Shown: in pieces, positions 1-9,538 of the stretch
Position numbering within the stretch: the stretch's first letter is position 1
Layout of the letters: each line of letters opens with the position of its first letter
NCBI RefSeq assembly: GCF_004211955.1
Contig: NZ_RHJI01000011.1
Location: 62,001 to 126,000 of the forward strand
Reading direction: 5' to 3'
DNA length: 64,000 nt
From: Escherichia sp. E1V33
Lineage (GTDB): Bacteria > Pseudomonadota > Gammaproteobacteria > Enterobacterales > Enterobacteriaceae
The notes under the pieces: generated by a model
What the model was told of the DNA's origin: nothing
The model's input: only the letters and a program-made list of their open reading frames with translations
Database searches by the model: none
Position numbers and translations under genes: made by a program

Positions 1-1965
1 CGGCAGGCGGTCTTTAGCGATATTCCGGTCGGAGAGCACCAGCAGCACGGTGCCGCTACGTACCATTTTTTCGGCTTTGTCGCACAGCTCTTTGACCGTC
101 GCTTCGAGCGTGGTTTTGGTGACGTCAAAGGTGATATCCAGCGTATCTGCGCGGTAGTGCTCCTCTTTCATGGTTGTGAGCTGTTTGAAATCGGAGTAGA
201 GCAGAATCGGCGATTTAAAGCTTAACCGGTGCGCCTGGCCTTCTGCTTCACAGAAGACGTTCATTTCACGACCGATGCTGGTGGCGAGCGACATAACATG
301 CGCTTCACGCAGTGGGTCGATTGGCGGGTTGGTTACCTGGGCAAACTGCTGGCGGAAGTAGTCGTAAATAATGCGCGGCTGGCTGGAGAGCACGGCGAAT
401 GGCGTGTCGTCGCCCATCGAACCGACGGCTTCCTGGCCGTTTTCGCCCAGCACGCGGATCACAGAGTCCAGTTCTTCCGCGCTGTAGTTAAACTGTTTCT
501 GGTAGCTGGCAAGCGTGTCGTCGTCCAGTTCGCGGCTACCTACTTCTTCATCGGGCAGATCTTCAAACGGTACCAGACGGCGGACGTTTTTCTCCATCCA
601 CTCTTTATATGGATGGCGGCTTTTCAGATCGTCATCGGTTTCTGCCGAGTGCAGAATACGCCCACTGCGGGTGTCGATAACCATCAGTTCGCCTGGGCCC
701 ACGCGGCCTTTTTCGACCACTTCGTCAGGCTGATAATCCCAGATGCCGACTTCCGAGGCACAGGTGATCAGTTTGTCTTTGGTGATAACGTAGCGCGCCG
801 GGCGCAGACCGTTACGGTCGAGGTTACAGGCAGCGAAACGACCGTCGGACATCACGATGCCCGCCGGACCATCCCACGGCTCCATATGCATAGAGTTAAA
901 GTCGAAGAAGGCGCGCAGTTCCGGGTCCATATCCGGGTTGTTCTGCCAGGCGGGCGGCACTAACAGACGCATAGCGCGGATGATATCCATCCCGCCAGCC
1001 AGCAACAGTTCCAGCATGTTATCCATCGAGCTGGAGTCAGAACCGGTTTCGTTGACGAACGGTGCGGCGTCGTGCAGATCAGGGATAAGCGGCGTCTGGA
1101 ATTTATAGGTACGGGCGCGCGCCCATTGGCGGTTACCGGTGATGGTGTTGATTTCACCGTTATGCGCCAGATAGCGGAACGGCTGCGCCAGCGGCCAGCG
1201 CGGTACGGTGTTAGTGGAGAAGCGCTGGTGGAACAGGCAAATGGCCGATTCCAGACGCAGGTCCGCGAGATCCAGGTAAAAGCGCGGCAGATCCGCCGGC
1301 ATACACAGACCTTTATAGATATTGACCAGATTAGACAGGCTACAGACGTAAAAATCTTTATCGGCTTCGAGGCGCTTTTCAATGCGGCGGCGGGCGATAA
1401 ACAGACGGCGTTCCATATCACGCGGACGCCAGCCAGCCGGAGCGTTCACGAAAATTTGCTCAATACGCGGCAGAGAGGAGAGGGCTATTTCACCCAGCAC
1501 GCCTTCGTTGGTGGGGACATCACGCCAGCCCACAATTGACAAGGTTTCGCGTTGCAGTTCTTCTTCAACGGCGCGACGTGCGGCAGCGGCGAGTTCAGGA
1601 TCTTTATTCAGGAAGATCATCCCGACAGCGTAGTTTTTGGCTAAACGCCAGCCGCGTTCCTGCGCAACGATGCGAAAAAAGCGATCTGGTTTTTGTAATA
1701 GCAGGCCACAACCGTCACCGGTTTTACCATCGGCGAGGATCGCGCCACGGTGCTGCATGCGGGCCAGTGCGTGTATTGCAGTACGCACTACCTTGTGGCT
1801 AGGTTCGCCTTCTATGTGGGCGATCAGGCCGAAACCACAGTTATCCCTCTCAAGGGATTTATCGTACAACATATCGTGAACCTCCCCCAGGCTCTGCGGG
1901 AACCCCACTTCCGAACCGCTACGCACGGGCACAGAAAGAGCATGGCGACGGGGTTTGCGTATCAT
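1..1965 (-). CDS. gltB: Glutamate synthase (NADPH) large subunit, 5' part only
   Basis: Alpha subunit of GOGAT, which with GltD turns glutamine and 2-oxoglutarate into two glutamates. The first 655 codons are present and the gene runs off the left edge. The start ATG lies six bases after GAGGTAA. The proteolytically removed leader is residues 1-42, and Cys43 in the context ERDNCGFGLIAH is the class II glutaminase nucleophile. The class II amidotransferase domain fills most of the visible part, including LCMPADLPRF and the RFSTNT motif. The protein begins MIRKP where I recall MTRKP in K-12. It is divergent from yhcC across a 582-base gap; in E. coli gltBD is controlled by Lrp and other global factors. 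Confidence 0.97.
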   Translation of the reverse strand, partial: MIRKPRRHALSVPVRSGSEVGFPQSLGEVHDMLYDKSLERDNCGFGLIAHIEGEPSHKVVRTAIHALARMQHRGAILADGKTGDGCGLLLQKPDRFFRIVAQERGWRLAKNYAVGMIFLNKDPELAAAARRAVEEELQRETLSIVGWRDVPTNEGVLGEIALSSLPRIEQIFVNAPAGWRPRDMERRLFIARRRIEKRLEADKDFYVCSLSNLVNIYKGLCMPADLPRFYLDLADLRLESAICLFHQRFSTNTVPRWPLAQPFRYLAHNGEINTITGNRQWARARTYKFQTPLIPDLHDAAPFVNETGSDSSSMDNMLELLLAGGMDIIRAMRLLVPPAWQNNPDMDPELRAFFDFNSMHMEPWDGPAGIVMSDGRFAACNLDRNGLRPARYVITKDKLITCASEVGIWDYQPDEVVEKGRVGPGELMVIDTRSGRILHSAETDDDLKSRHPYKEWMEKNVRRLVPFEDLPDEEVGSRELDDDTLASYQKQFNYSAEELDSVIRVLGENGQEAVGSMGDDTPFAVLSSQPRIIYDYFRQQFAQVTNPPIDPLREAHVMSLATSIGREMNVFCEAEGQAHRLSFKSPILLYSDFKQLTTMKEEHYRADTLDITFDVTKTTLEATVKELCDKAEKMVRSGTVLLVLSDRNIAKDRLP

Positions 1966-2093
1966 ACGCTTACCTCGCATTCGCCCCCTTTTTTGTCCTT
2001 TTCGCATCGGTTAATACGGTGAAGAGGGGATCTCAATTACTGCATAAATATGATAAGCAGGCTGCTTATCCAGAAAGCTTCCAGCGGATTTCC

Positions 2094-2122
2094 AACTTAT
2101 CGGGAAAGCTGATACAGGTCAA
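2094..2122 (-). promoter_or_regulatory. Candidate sigma-70 promoter of gltBD
   Basis: On the minus strand TTGACC (2117-2122) is followed after 17 bases by TAAGTT (2094-2099). It points at gltB and would leave a leader of about 120 bases. The spacing is ideal; the -10 match is moderate. This is a motif reading only. Confidence 0.5.
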
Positions 2123-2547
2123 ATGGCAAGCTTATTGGTACAGAAATGTGCTTTAGCGCAAAATTCTTTACTAATTAATTGAAATTAAAAAATATTTGTT
2201 CTTTAAGCTTAATGTGTTGCTCATAAGGGAAACATTCAGTTCCTGACTGCCTTAGAGTCGTGATAGCCCTTATCCTGCCTTGAACAGGCAGAGAATCCAG
2301 TATTTTATGCTGCTTTAATCATCAATGACGTTTCATGCTACTGTTTTTGCCTAAAATCTATAAGGAGATAAAAAAATCCGATGCCAGATAAGCAAAAGTA
2401 ATTCATGTTATTCTGCATGGAATTTCATTAATTGTGATTGATTATGCAGTTGATAAAGGCGGGGCGGGGCGATTGATCCAGGTCATCGCCAAATTGGGCT
2501 AAAAATGGCAGGCTTTGGCCTCTTTTCAAGGCGCGGTCTATCAGATT
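2123..2547. other. Long gltB-yhcC intergenic region
   Basis: AT-rich, gene-free stretch between divergent gltB and yhcC. It holds A/T tracts around 2160-2215, a short inverted repeat CTGCCT/AGGCAG (2275-2291), and AAGGAGATA at 2362-2370 with a six-codon frame 13 bases further on. In E. coli this side of gltB binds Lrp and IHF; I could not assign exact sites. No convincing gene is visible. Confidence 0.5.
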
Positions 2548-3477
2548 ATGCAGTTACAGAAATTAGTCAATATGTTTGGTGGTGATCTTACCCGTCGTTA
2601 CGGGCAAAAGGTGCATAAACTGACGCTGCACGGCGGTTTTAGCTGCCCGAATCGCGACGGCACTATCGGGCGCGGCGGCTGTACGTTCTGTAATGTTGCC
2701 TCGTTTGCCGATGAGACGCAGCAGCATCGTTCCATTGCCGAACAACTGGCGCACCAGGCGAATTTAGTTAACCGCGCGAAACGTTATCTGGCTTACTTTC
2801 AGGCCTACACCAGCACTTTTGCGGAAGTTCAGGTGCTGCGCTCTATGTATCAGCAGGCGGTAAGTCAGGCGAATATCGTTGGCTTGTGTGTGGGGACGCG
2901 CCCGGACTGCGTGCCGGATGCGGTGCTTGATCTGCTTTGTGAATATAAAGACCAGGGCTACGAAGTGTGGCTGGAACTGGGGCTGCAAACCGCGCACGAC
3001 AAAACGCTGCATCGCATCAATCGCGGACATGATTTCGCCTGCTATCAGCGCACGACGCAGCGGGCTCGCCAGCGCGGGTTGAAGGTGTGCGCGCATTTAA
3101 TTGTCGGCCTGCCAGGAGAAGGGCACGCGGAATGTCTGCAAACGCTGGAACGGGTAGTGGAAACCGGCGTAGACGGTATAAAGCTGCATCCGCTGCATAT
3201 TGTGAAAGGCAGCATTATGGCCAAAGCCTGGGAAGCGGGGCGTTTGAACGGTATTGAACTGGAGGATTACACGCTCACTGCCGGAGAAATGATTCGCCAT
3301 ACGCCACCGGAAGTTATCTACCACCGCATTTCCGCCAGTGCCCGTCGCCCGACGCTGCTTGCCCCGCTGTGGTGTGAAAATCGCTGGACGGGTATGGTCG
3401 AGTTGGATCGCTATCTTACTGAACATGGCGTACAGGGATCGGCGCTGGGGCGGCCGTGGTTACCTCCAACGGCGTAG
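2548..3477 (+). CDS. yhcC: Radical SAM protein YhcC
   Basis: 309-residue radical SAM protein of unknown substrate, Elp3/MiaB-like fold. The cluster-binding cysteines are spread as C-x12-C-x2-C in SCPNRDGTIGRGGCTFCN near residue 35, typical of the YhcC subfamily rather than the classical CxxxCxxC. Later motifs WLELGLQT and HLIVGLPGEG fit the radical SAM barrel. I use the ATG at 2548 (MQLQKL), the family start; an in-frame TTG at 2515 would add 11 residues without a good ribosome site. It is followed by arcB after 95 bases. Its biochemical role is not established. Confidence 0.93.
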   Translation: MQLQKLVNMFGGDLTRRYGQKVHKLTLHGGFSCPNRDGTIGRGGCTFCNVASFADETQQHRSIAEQLAHQANLVNRAKRYLAYFQAYTSTFAEVQVLRSMYQQAVSQANIVGLCVGTRPDCVPDAVLDLLCEYKDQGYEVWLELGLQTAHDKTLHRINRGHDFACYQRTTQRARQRGLKVCAHLIVGLPGEGHAECLQTLERVVETGVDGIKLHPLHIVKGSIMAKAWEAGRLNGIELEDYTLTAGEMIRHTPPEVIYHRISASARRPTLLAPLWCENRWTGMVELDRYLTEHGVQGSALGRPWLPPTA

Positions 3478-3572
3478 GTCTATGAGGGGATTTCTGTATT
3501 TCTCACACAATTTATAACGTAACTGTCAGAATTGGGTATTATTGTGGCAGATTGATGTGAAGGAATCCCCTA

Positions 3573-5909
3573 ATGAAGCAAATTCGTCTGCTGGCGCAGT
3601 ACTATGTTGACCTGATGATGAAGTTAGGTCTGGTGCGCTTCTCAATGCTGCTGGCATTGGCCCTCGTCGTACTTGCCATCGTGGTACAAATGGCGGTGAC
3701 CATGGTGCTGCATGGTCAGGTCGAAAGTATTGATGTTATCCGCTCTATTTTCTTTGGTTTGTTGATCACGCCATGGGCGGTCTACTTTCTTTCGGTTGTC
3801 GTTGAACAACTCGAGGAGTCGCGGCAACGCCTGTCACGCCTGGTGCAAAAGCTGGAGGAGATGCGCGAGCGGGATCTAAGCCTCAACGTACAGCTGAAAG
3901 ATAATATTACCCAGCTTAATCAGGAAATTGCTGTTCGTGAAAAAGCAGAAGCCGAATTGCAGGAAACCTTCGGTCAGCTGAAAATTGAAATCAAAGAGCG
4001 CGAAGAGACGCAAATTCAGCTCGAGCAACAATCCTCATTCTTACGTTCCTTCCTTGATGCTTCACCCGATCTGGTTTTTTACCGTAACGAAGATAAAGAG
4101 TTTTCTGGCTGTAACCGTGCGATGGAACTGTTGACCGGAAAAAGCGAAAAACAGTTGGTGCATTTGAAACCTGCGGATGTTTACTCGCCGGAAGCCGCAG
4201 CAAAAGTCATTGAAACCGACGAGAAAGTGTTCCGCCATAATGTGTCACTGACCTATGAACAGTGGCTGGATTATCCGGACGGACGCAAAGCCTGTTTTGA
4301 AATCCGTAAAGTGCCGTACTACGACCGTGTGGGTAAACGCCACGGCTTGATGGGGTTCGGCCGCGACATTACCGAGCGTAAGCGTTATCAGGATGCGCTC
4401 GAACGCGCCAGCCGCGATAAAACAACCTTTATCTCCACCATCAGTCATGAGTTGCGTACGCCGCTGAACGGTATCGTCGGCCTGAGCCGAATTCTGCTGG
4501 ATACAGAACTCACCGCCGAGCAGGAAAAATATCTCAAAACTATCCATGTTTCCGCCATCACTCTGGGCAATATCTTCAACGATATTATTGATATGGATAA
4601 GATGGAGCGACGTAAAGTTCAGCTCGATAACCAGCCGGTTGATTTCACCAGCTTCCTGGCCGATCTGGAAAATCTCTCTGCACTGCAGGCGCAACAAAAA
4701 GGTTTACGCTTTGTTCTTGAACCAACACTGCCGTTGCCGCATCAGGTCATTACCGATGGGACTCGCTTACGCCAGATCCTGTGGAACTTAATCAGTAACG
4801 CTGTGAAATTCACCCAGAAGGGCCAGGTGACTGTTCGCGTACGTTATGACGACGGCGACATGCTGCATTTTGAAGTGGAAGACTCCGGCATCGGTATTCC
4901 ACAGAATGAACTGGATAAAATTTTCGCCATGTATTACCAGGTGAAAGACAGCCACGGTGGCAAACCTGCAACCGGTACTGGTATTGGTCTGGCGGTTTCT
5001 CGTCGGCTGGCGAAAAATATGGGCGGTGATATCACTGTCACCAGCGAACAAGGTAAAGGCTCGACCTTTACTCTGACGATCCACGCGCCGTCGGTGGCGG
5101 AAGAAGTGGATGACGCGTTTGACGAAGATGATATGCCTTTACCTGCGCTGAATGTGCTGTTGGTAGAAGACATTGAGCTGAACGTCATCGTTGCCCGTTC
5201 GGTGCTGGAAAAACTGGGCAACAGCGTTGATGTGGCGATGTCTGGTAAGGCTGCTCTGGAGATGTTTAAGCCGGGCGAATACGACCTTGTATTGCTGGAT
5301 ATTCAGTTACCAGATATGACCGGGCTGGATATATCACGCGAACTGACGAAGCGTTATCCGCGTGAAGATTTACCACCGCTGGTGGCCTTAACCGCCAACG
5401 TGCTGAAAGATAAACAAGAGTACCTTAATGCCGGAATGGATGATGTGCTGAGTAAGCCACTTTCAGTACCGGCGCTAACCGCGATGATCAAGAAATTCTG
5501 GGATACCCAGGATGATGAGGAGAGCACGGTGACGACAGATGAGAGTGGTAAATCAGAAGCATTGCTCGATATTCCCATGCTGGAACAGTATCTCGAACTT
5601 GTAGGACCGAAGCTGATCACTGACGGGTTGGCTGTGTTTGAGAAAATGATGCCGGGATATGTCAGCGTACTAGAGTCGAACCTGACGGCACAGGACAAAA
5701 AAGGCATCGTTGAGGAAGGACATAAAATCAAAGGCGCAGCGGGTTCAGTGGGGTTACGTCATCTACAACAGCTTGGCCAGCAAATTCAGTCACCAGACCT
5801 TCCTGCGTGGGACGATAATGTTGGTGAATGGATTGAAGAGATGAAAGAAGAGTGGCGTCACGACGTAGAAGTGCTGAAAGCGTGGGTGGCAAAAGCCGCT
5901 AAAAAATGA
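3573..5909 (+). CDS. arcB: Hybrid sensor histidine kinase ArcB
   Basis: Inner-membrane tripartite kinase that phosphorylates ArcA when quinones are reduced, repressing aerobic respiration genes. 778 residues, the family length. Two membrane helices lie at about 23-46 and 58-77, then a coiled linker, a PAS domain (about 150-270), a dimerisation/kinase core with His292 in STISHELRTPLNG, a G-box DSGIGIP and GTGIGLAVS, a receiver domain with Asp576 in LLDIQLPD, and a C-terminal HPt domain with His717 in GHKIKGAAGS. Codon positions 292, 576 and 717 were counted from the DNA. Both redox-sensing cysteines, Cys180 and Cys241, are present. Its last nine bases overlap the antisense sRNA ArcZ. Confidence 0.98.
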   Translation: MKQIRLLAQYYVDLMMKLGLVRFSMLLALALVVLAIVVQMAVTMVLHGQVESIDVIRSIFFGLLITPWAVYFLSVVVEQLEESRQRLSRLVQKLEEMRERDLSLNVQLKDNITQLNQEIAVREKAEAELQETFGQLKIEIKEREETQIQLEQQSSFLRSFLDASPDLVFYRNEDKEFSGCNRAMELLTGKSEKQLVHLKPADVYSPEAAAKVIETDEKVFRHNVSLTYEQWLDYPDGRKACFEIRKVPYYDRVGKRHGLMGFGRDITERKRYQDALERASRDKTTFISTISHELRTPLNGIVGLSRILLDTELTAEQEKYLKTIHVSAITLGNIFNDIIDMDKMERRKVQLDNQPVDFTSFLADLENLSALQAQQKGLRFVLEPTLPLPHQVITDGTRLRQILWNLISNAVKFTQKGQVTVRVRYDDGDMLHFEVEDSGIGIPQNELDKIFAMYYQVKDSHGGKPATGTGIGLAVSRRLAKNMGGDITVTSEQGKGSTFTLTIHAPSVAEEVDDAFDEDDMPLPALNVLLVEDIELNVIVARSVLEKLGNSVDVAMSGKAALEMFKPGEYDLVLLDIQLPDMTGLDISRELTKRYPREDLPPLVALTANVLKDKQEYLNAGMDDVLSKPLSVPALTAMIKKFWDTQDDEESTVTTDESGKSEALLDIPMLEQYLELVGPKLITDGLAVFEKMMPGYVSVLESNLTAQDKKGIVEEGHKIKGAAGSVGLRHLQQLGQQIQSPDLPAWDDNVGEWIEEMKEEWRHDVEVLKAWVAKAAKK

Positions 5910-6021
5910 CCCCGGCTAAACCGGGGTGCGCGAATACTGCGCCAACACCAGGGAAATCTTGGCTGCGCCATAATTTTTTATGATAAGTAACAAAGGCACA
6001 GCACTGTTTTTCAGGCCGCAT
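5901..6021 (-). ncRNA. arcZ: Hfq-dependent small RNA ArcZ
   Basis: The minus strand reads as ArcZ, a 121-base RNA that is processed to a short 3' form and base-pairs with mRNAs; in E. coli it activates rpoS and represses flhDC, among others. It begins TGCGGCCTGAAAAACAGTGC, carries the core seed GATTTCCCTGGTGTTGGCGC, and ends in a CCCCGG/CCGGGG hairpin with a run of six T. The terminator overlaps the arcB stop codon on the other strand. The central segment (about 5968-5990) and the first base differ from the K-12 version as I remember it. ArcA represses it in E. coli, forming a loop with arcB. Confidence 0.93.
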
Positions 6022-6138
6022 GCAGTTAAGATAGCAAATCTTAAATGATTTGTTACATGAATCAGTTAAATGTGTGATGCGTAGCGTTTTTATTAAAAAA
6101 ATTAATGTGTTTCAGTCAATTGCGAAAGGATGATCACA

Positions 6139-6792
6139 ATGAAAAAAATTGGTGTAGTTCTGAGCGGATGCGGCGTCTATGACGGTTCTGAAATTCATGA
6201 AGCGGTCTTGACGTTATTAGCGATATCTCGCAGCGGCGCGCAGGCAGTATGTTTTGCTCCAGATAAGCAGCAGGTTGATGTCATCAACCATTTAACCGGT
6301 GAAGCAATGGCGGAAACGCGCAATGTGTTGATTGAAGCGGCGCGTATTACGCGTGGTGAGATCCGTCCTCTGGCACAGGCTGATGCCGCCGAACTGGATG
6401 CGTTAATTGTGCCGGGCGGATTTGGCGCGGCTAAGAATTTAAGCAATTTTGCTAGTCTTGGCAGTGAATGCAGCGTAGACCTTGAGTTAAAGGCGCTGGC
6501 ACAGGCAATGCATCAGGCCGGAAAACCGCTTGGCTTTATGTGCATTGCCCCGGCAATGTTGCCGAAAATCTTCAATTTCCCGCTGCGTTTGACCATCGGC
6601 ACAGATATCGATACCGCTGAAGTACTGGAAGAGATGGGCGCAGAACATGTGCCGTGTCCTGTAGATGATATTGTCGTTGATGAAGACAATAAGATTGTCA
6701 CCACGCCTGCGTATATGTTGGCACAGAGCATTGCGGAAGCAGCAAGCGGCATTGATAAGCTGGTTTCCCGCGTACTGGTTCTGGCGGAATGA
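6139..6792 (+). CDS. elbB: DJ-1/PfpI-family glyoxalase-like protein ElbB
   Basis: 217-residue protein of the DJ-1/PfpI superfamily (older names yhbL, SCRP-27A), reported to have weak glyoxalase activity and genetic links to isoprenoid synthesis. The nucleophile-elbow cysteine is in [10 protein letters not shown], and [15 protein letters not shown] is the oxyanion-hole loop. The start at 6139 has AAGGA eight bases upstream; an ATG at 6130 in the same frame overlaps that site and is rejected. The stop codon overlaps the mtgA start by four bases (ATGA), which suggests translational coupling. Its physiological role is unsettled. Confidence 0.95.
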   Translation: MKKIGVVLSGCGVYDGSEIHEAVLTLLAISRSGAQAVCFAPDKQQVDVINHLTGEAMAETRNVLIEAARITRGEIRPLAQADAAELDALIVPGGFGAAKNLSNFASLGSECSVDLELKALAQAMHQAGKPLGFMCIAPAMLPKIFNFPLRLTIGTDIDTAEVLEEMGAEHVPCPVDDIVVDEDNKIVTTPAYMLAQSIAEAASGIDKLVSRVLVLAE

Positions 6793-7517
6793 ACAAGCGC
6801 CGCGTAACGGCGTTCGGTTTCGTTCGCCGTTTCATTCTACGGTTATTGATTGTACTCGTTGTGTTTTGGGGCGGGGGGATAGCGCTGTTTAGCATAGCGC
6901 CAGTCCCGTTCTCTGCGGTGATGGCCGAGCGTCAGCTAAGTGCCTGGCTGCACGGTAACTTTCATTACGTGGCGCATTCTGATTGGGTCAGTATGGATCA
7001 AATATCGCCGTGGATGGGACTGGCGGTGATTGCCGCAGAAGATCAGAAATTCCCCGAGCACTGGGGCTTTGATGTTGCTTCCATTGAGAAAGCCCTGGCG
7101 CACAACGAGCGCAATGAAAACCGCATCCGCGGCGCATCAACAATTTCGCAGCAGACAGCCAAAAATCTCTTTTTGTGGGATGGGCGTAGCTGGGTAAGAA
7201 AAGGGCTGGAAGCTGGATTAACACTGGGGATAGAAACGGTCTGGAGCAAAAAGCGCATCCTGACGGTTTACCTGAATATCGCTGAATTTGGCGACGGTGT
7301 GTTTGGCGTTGAAGCTGCGGCACAACATTATTTTCATAAACCAGCCAGTAAACTCACTCAGTCGGAAGCGGCGTTACTGGCGGCAGTGTTACCGAGTCCA
7401 CTACGCTTTAAAGCTTCCGCACCGTCAGGCTACGTGCGTAGCCGTCAGGCGTGGATATTACGGCAGATGCATCAGTTGGGCGGTGAGTCGTTTATGCGGC
7501 AACACCAGTTGTATTAA
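6789..7517 (+). CDS. mtgA: Monofunctional peptidoglycan glycosyltransferase MtgA
   Basis: 242-residue inner-membrane enzyme that polymerises lipid II into glycan strands without a transpeptidase domain. One N-terminal membrane helix (about 19-40) is followed by the GT51 domain with the catalytic-Glu motif [14 protein letters not shown], then [21 protein letters not shown] and [14 protein letters not shown]. It overlaps elbB by four bases and, at its 3' end, the convergent yrbL stop by three bases. Family length and all core motifs are intact. Confidence 0.97.
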   Translation: MNKRRVTAFGFVRRFILRLLIVLVVFWGGGIALFSIAPVPFSAVMAERQLSAWLHGNFHYVAHSDWVSMDQISPWMGLAVIAAEDQKFPEHWGFDVASIEKALAHNERNENRIRGASTISQQTAKNLFLWDGRSWVRKGLEAGLTLGIETVWSKKRILTVYLNIAEFGDGVFGVEAAAQHYFHKPASKLTQSEAALLAAVLPSPLRFKASAPSGYVRSRQAWILRQMHQLGGESFMRQHQLY

Positions 7518-8146
7518 GCTTCGCGCGAGAAGAGGGCGAGCTTTTTACTTTCACGAGGTTGCGTTTCTTTTTGCAGAGCAACAGATAACGCAGGTTGAGC
7601 GATAAAACGTCGCCACAGTCGCTGTTGTTTACGCAAACAACACCACTTCGACCAGGTCGCCAGTGGAATCAACGTGCTTTCACCGATGTTGTCACAGACG
7701 ACGGGGATAATTTCTGACTCACTGATGCGTTGGCAGAGGATATTCTGCGGCTTCAGCGACATCGTCACGATGTGGTTATCTTGCAAATAGCGCTTTAACT
7801 GTTTCAGTAACTGGCGCAGTTGTGCAACGTCTTCTTCGTAATGGCATTGTTTAGCAAATTCGCTCAGTGTTATAGACGGTTTGCCATCGAAATCGACAAT
7901 GACATCGTAGACATAACCGGTTCCGCAATCCGTCTCAACCGTACCGTGAAAGCGCGGAATACCGCTCCAGTCTTTCAAACGACGACCAAGATGCGCATAG
8001 TACTTTAACTCACGGCGGATCTCTTTATCACCACCGTCGCCACGGTGGTAGACAATTTTAATACAGCGCTGGGCATCTTCCGGATGCGCATAACATTTTC
8101 GATGTCTTCCGGTGCCCAGGGGACTTTGTTCAGATAAGCGAATCAT
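7514..8146 (-). CDS. yrbL: PhoP-activated kinase-like protein YrbL
   Basis: 210-residue PhoP regulatory network protein YrbL, a small protein-kinase-like fold of unknown function. It contains an N-terminal nucleotide-loop-like [20 protein letters not shown], and a degenerate catalytic loop around [13 protein letters not shown], where the usual HxD is replaced. The start at 8146 has AGGAG just upstream; 19 further in-frame codons upstream lie in the promoter region. It is convergent with mtgA. In E. coli it is induced by low magnesium through PhoPQ, and I recall BasR control as well; matching boxes are present upstream. Confidence 0.94.
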   Translation of the reverse strand: MIRLSEQSPLGTGRHRKCYAHPEDAQRCIKIVYHRGDGGDKEIRRELKYYAHLGRRLKDWSGIPRFHGTVETDCGTGYVYDVIVDFDGKPSITLSEFAKQCHYEEDVAQLRQLLKQLKRYLQDNHIVTMSLKPQNILCQRISESEIIPVVCDNIGESTLIPLATWSKWCCLRKQQRLWRRFIAQPALSVALQKETQPRESKKLALFSREA

Positions 8147-8179
8147 GCCATCTCCTGGAGGTATTTTCTGACTGTCTCT

Positions 8180-8213
8180 AGTATGAGGGCTTAACTTAAA
8201 CAAAACCTAAACA
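8180..8213 (-). promoter_or_regulatory. PhoP box and -10 of the yrbL promoter
   Basis: On the minus strand TGTTTA-GGTTT-TGTTTA (8197-8213) is a perfect PhoP direct repeat with a 5-base spacer. Eleven bases downstream is CATACT (8180-8185), a fair -10 element. This is the arrangement of directly PhoP-activated promoters, in which the PhoP box replaces the -35. Confidence 0.85.
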
Positions 8214-8219
8214 GCTCTT

Positions 8220-8236
8220 CTTAAGGTTTTCTTAAG
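8220..8236. promoter_or_regulatory. Candidate BasR (PmrA) box upstream of yrbL
   Basis: CTTAAG-GTTTT-CTTAAG is a direct repeat of CTTAAG with 11-base periodicity, the layout expected of BasR/PmrA sites. It lies six bases upstream of the PhoP box. CTTAAG is self-complementary, so orientation cannot be read. Confidence 0.6.
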
Positions 8237-8369
8237 GTTTTATACTTACAGGAAAGCGCACGAAATGTACAATTTGCAAGAAATGGGGGACATTTGGGGG
8301 TTGTGTTTTTTTCGCCCGTTAGGGCGGAAGGGGCGTGTCTGGGGGAACTAAGCGTCAGAATGACGAAGA
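8237..8369. other. Gap between yrbL and npr
   Basis: It contains a hairpin CCGCCC/GGGCGG at about 8317-8331 downstream of npr on the minus strand. The strand-appropriate T run is missing (A follows), so I do not call it an intrinsic terminator. The G-rich tract near 8285-8300 has no clear role. Confidence 0.4.
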
Positions 8370-8642
8370 TTAATCTTCGTCAAAACCTGAGTTAAAGAGG
8401 GCGATGACGGCGGCCAGCGCCTCGACTTCCTGCGGGCCGGTCGCTTCGACTTCAATCTGTCGTCCTTTGGCAGAATCCAGCATCAACAACGCAATAACGC
8501 TGTTGGCTTCAGCCTCGGTGCCTTCATCATTACGTAAAAGCACTTCGGCGTCAAAACCCTGCATTAATTCAAACAGTTTCATAGCAGGCCGGGCATGCAT
8601 GCCCAGCTTGTTAGTGATTTCAACAGTTTGTTTAACGGTCAT
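8370..8642 (-). CDS. npr: Nitrogen phosphotransferase HPr-like protein NPr
   Basis: 90-residue phosphocarrier of the nitrogen PTS (ptsO). It carries phosphate from EI-Ntr (PtsP) to PtsN. The phosphorylated His16 is in LGMHARPAM and the second conserved segment, [12 protein letters not shown], is present. It ends the rpoN-hpf-ptsN-rapZ-npr cluster and overlaps rapZ by four bases. Also reported to inhibit LpxD, a link to lipid A synthesis. Confidence 0.97.
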
Positions 8643-9493
8643 GGTTTACGTTTTTCCAGCGTGCGATGGCGTGACTGGACGTTTTTACCGCGTGAGCGGA
8701 AGTAGTCTGCCAACTGTTCTGCAATATACACCGAACGGTGTTTCCCGCCAGTACAACCAATGGCGACCGTCAGGTAGCTACGGTTGTTGGTTTCCAGCAT
8801 AGGTAACCATAGCTCAAGATAGCTACGCGTCTGGTAGATAAAATTGTGTACTTCTGTGTGTCTGTCGAGGAATGCGGCGACAGGTTTATCAAGGCCCGTC
8901 ATCGGACGCAGTTTCGGATCCCAGTGCGGGTTCGGCAGGAAACGTACGTCAAAGACGTAATCCGCGTCGATAGGAATACCGTGTTTGAAGCCGAAGGACT
9001 CAAAGACCATTGTCAGTTCACGCTCGCGTTTACCCAGCAGACGGGTACGCAGCATTTCTGCCAGTTCATGAACGGACATTTCAGATGTATCGACAATCAG
9101 ATCAGCGCGCGAACGCAGTGGCTCCAGAAGATCGCTTTCTTTGTCGATAGCACTTTCCAGCGACAGGTTTTTGCTGGAAAGCGGATGCAGTCGGCGTGTG
9201 TCACTGTAACGACGAATTAAGGTATTACGGTCGGCATCCAGGAACAGTAGTTGCGGTGAGAAAGCGTCAGGCAGGTTACTCATCGCCTGTTCGAATATTT
9301 CTGGCGACTCTGGCATATTGCGAACATCAATGCTGACGGCGGCAGAAATCTCGCGATCGGCCAGAGTCCGAGCCAGATCGGGTAACAGCACCACGGGAAG
9401 GTTATCCACGCAGTAAAAACCCATATCTTCCAGCGCTCGCAGGGCGACAGATTTGCCTGACCCTGAACGTCCGCTGACGATCATCAGTACCAT
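8639..9493 (-). CDS. rapZ: RNase adapter protein RapZ
   Basis: 284-residue RNA-binding adapter (yhbJ) that senses glucosamine-6-phosphate and delivers sRNA GlmZ to RNase E, so controlling glmS. The Walker A motif GRSGSGKS is at residues 8-15 and a Walker B-like LLFLDAD follows near 80. The C-terminal domain has [11 protein letters not shown] and a basic tail ([12 protein letters not shown] type) needed for RNA binding. Lies between ptsN and npr. The glucosamine pathway enzyme glmM is elsewhere in this window. Confidence 0.97.
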
Positions 9494-9538
9494 GTACTGT
9501 TTCTCCTCACAACGTCTAAAAGAGACATTACAGAATAA

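Noticed and set aside
6139-6792. elbB as a sigma-factor-related gene (old name SCRP-27A)
   Set aside because: The sequence is clearly DJ-1/PfpI family; the old name reflects antibody cross-reaction.
8285-8300. G-rich tract between yrbL and npr as a G-quadruplex
   Set aside because: The G runs are too few and irregular for a convincing four-tract motif.
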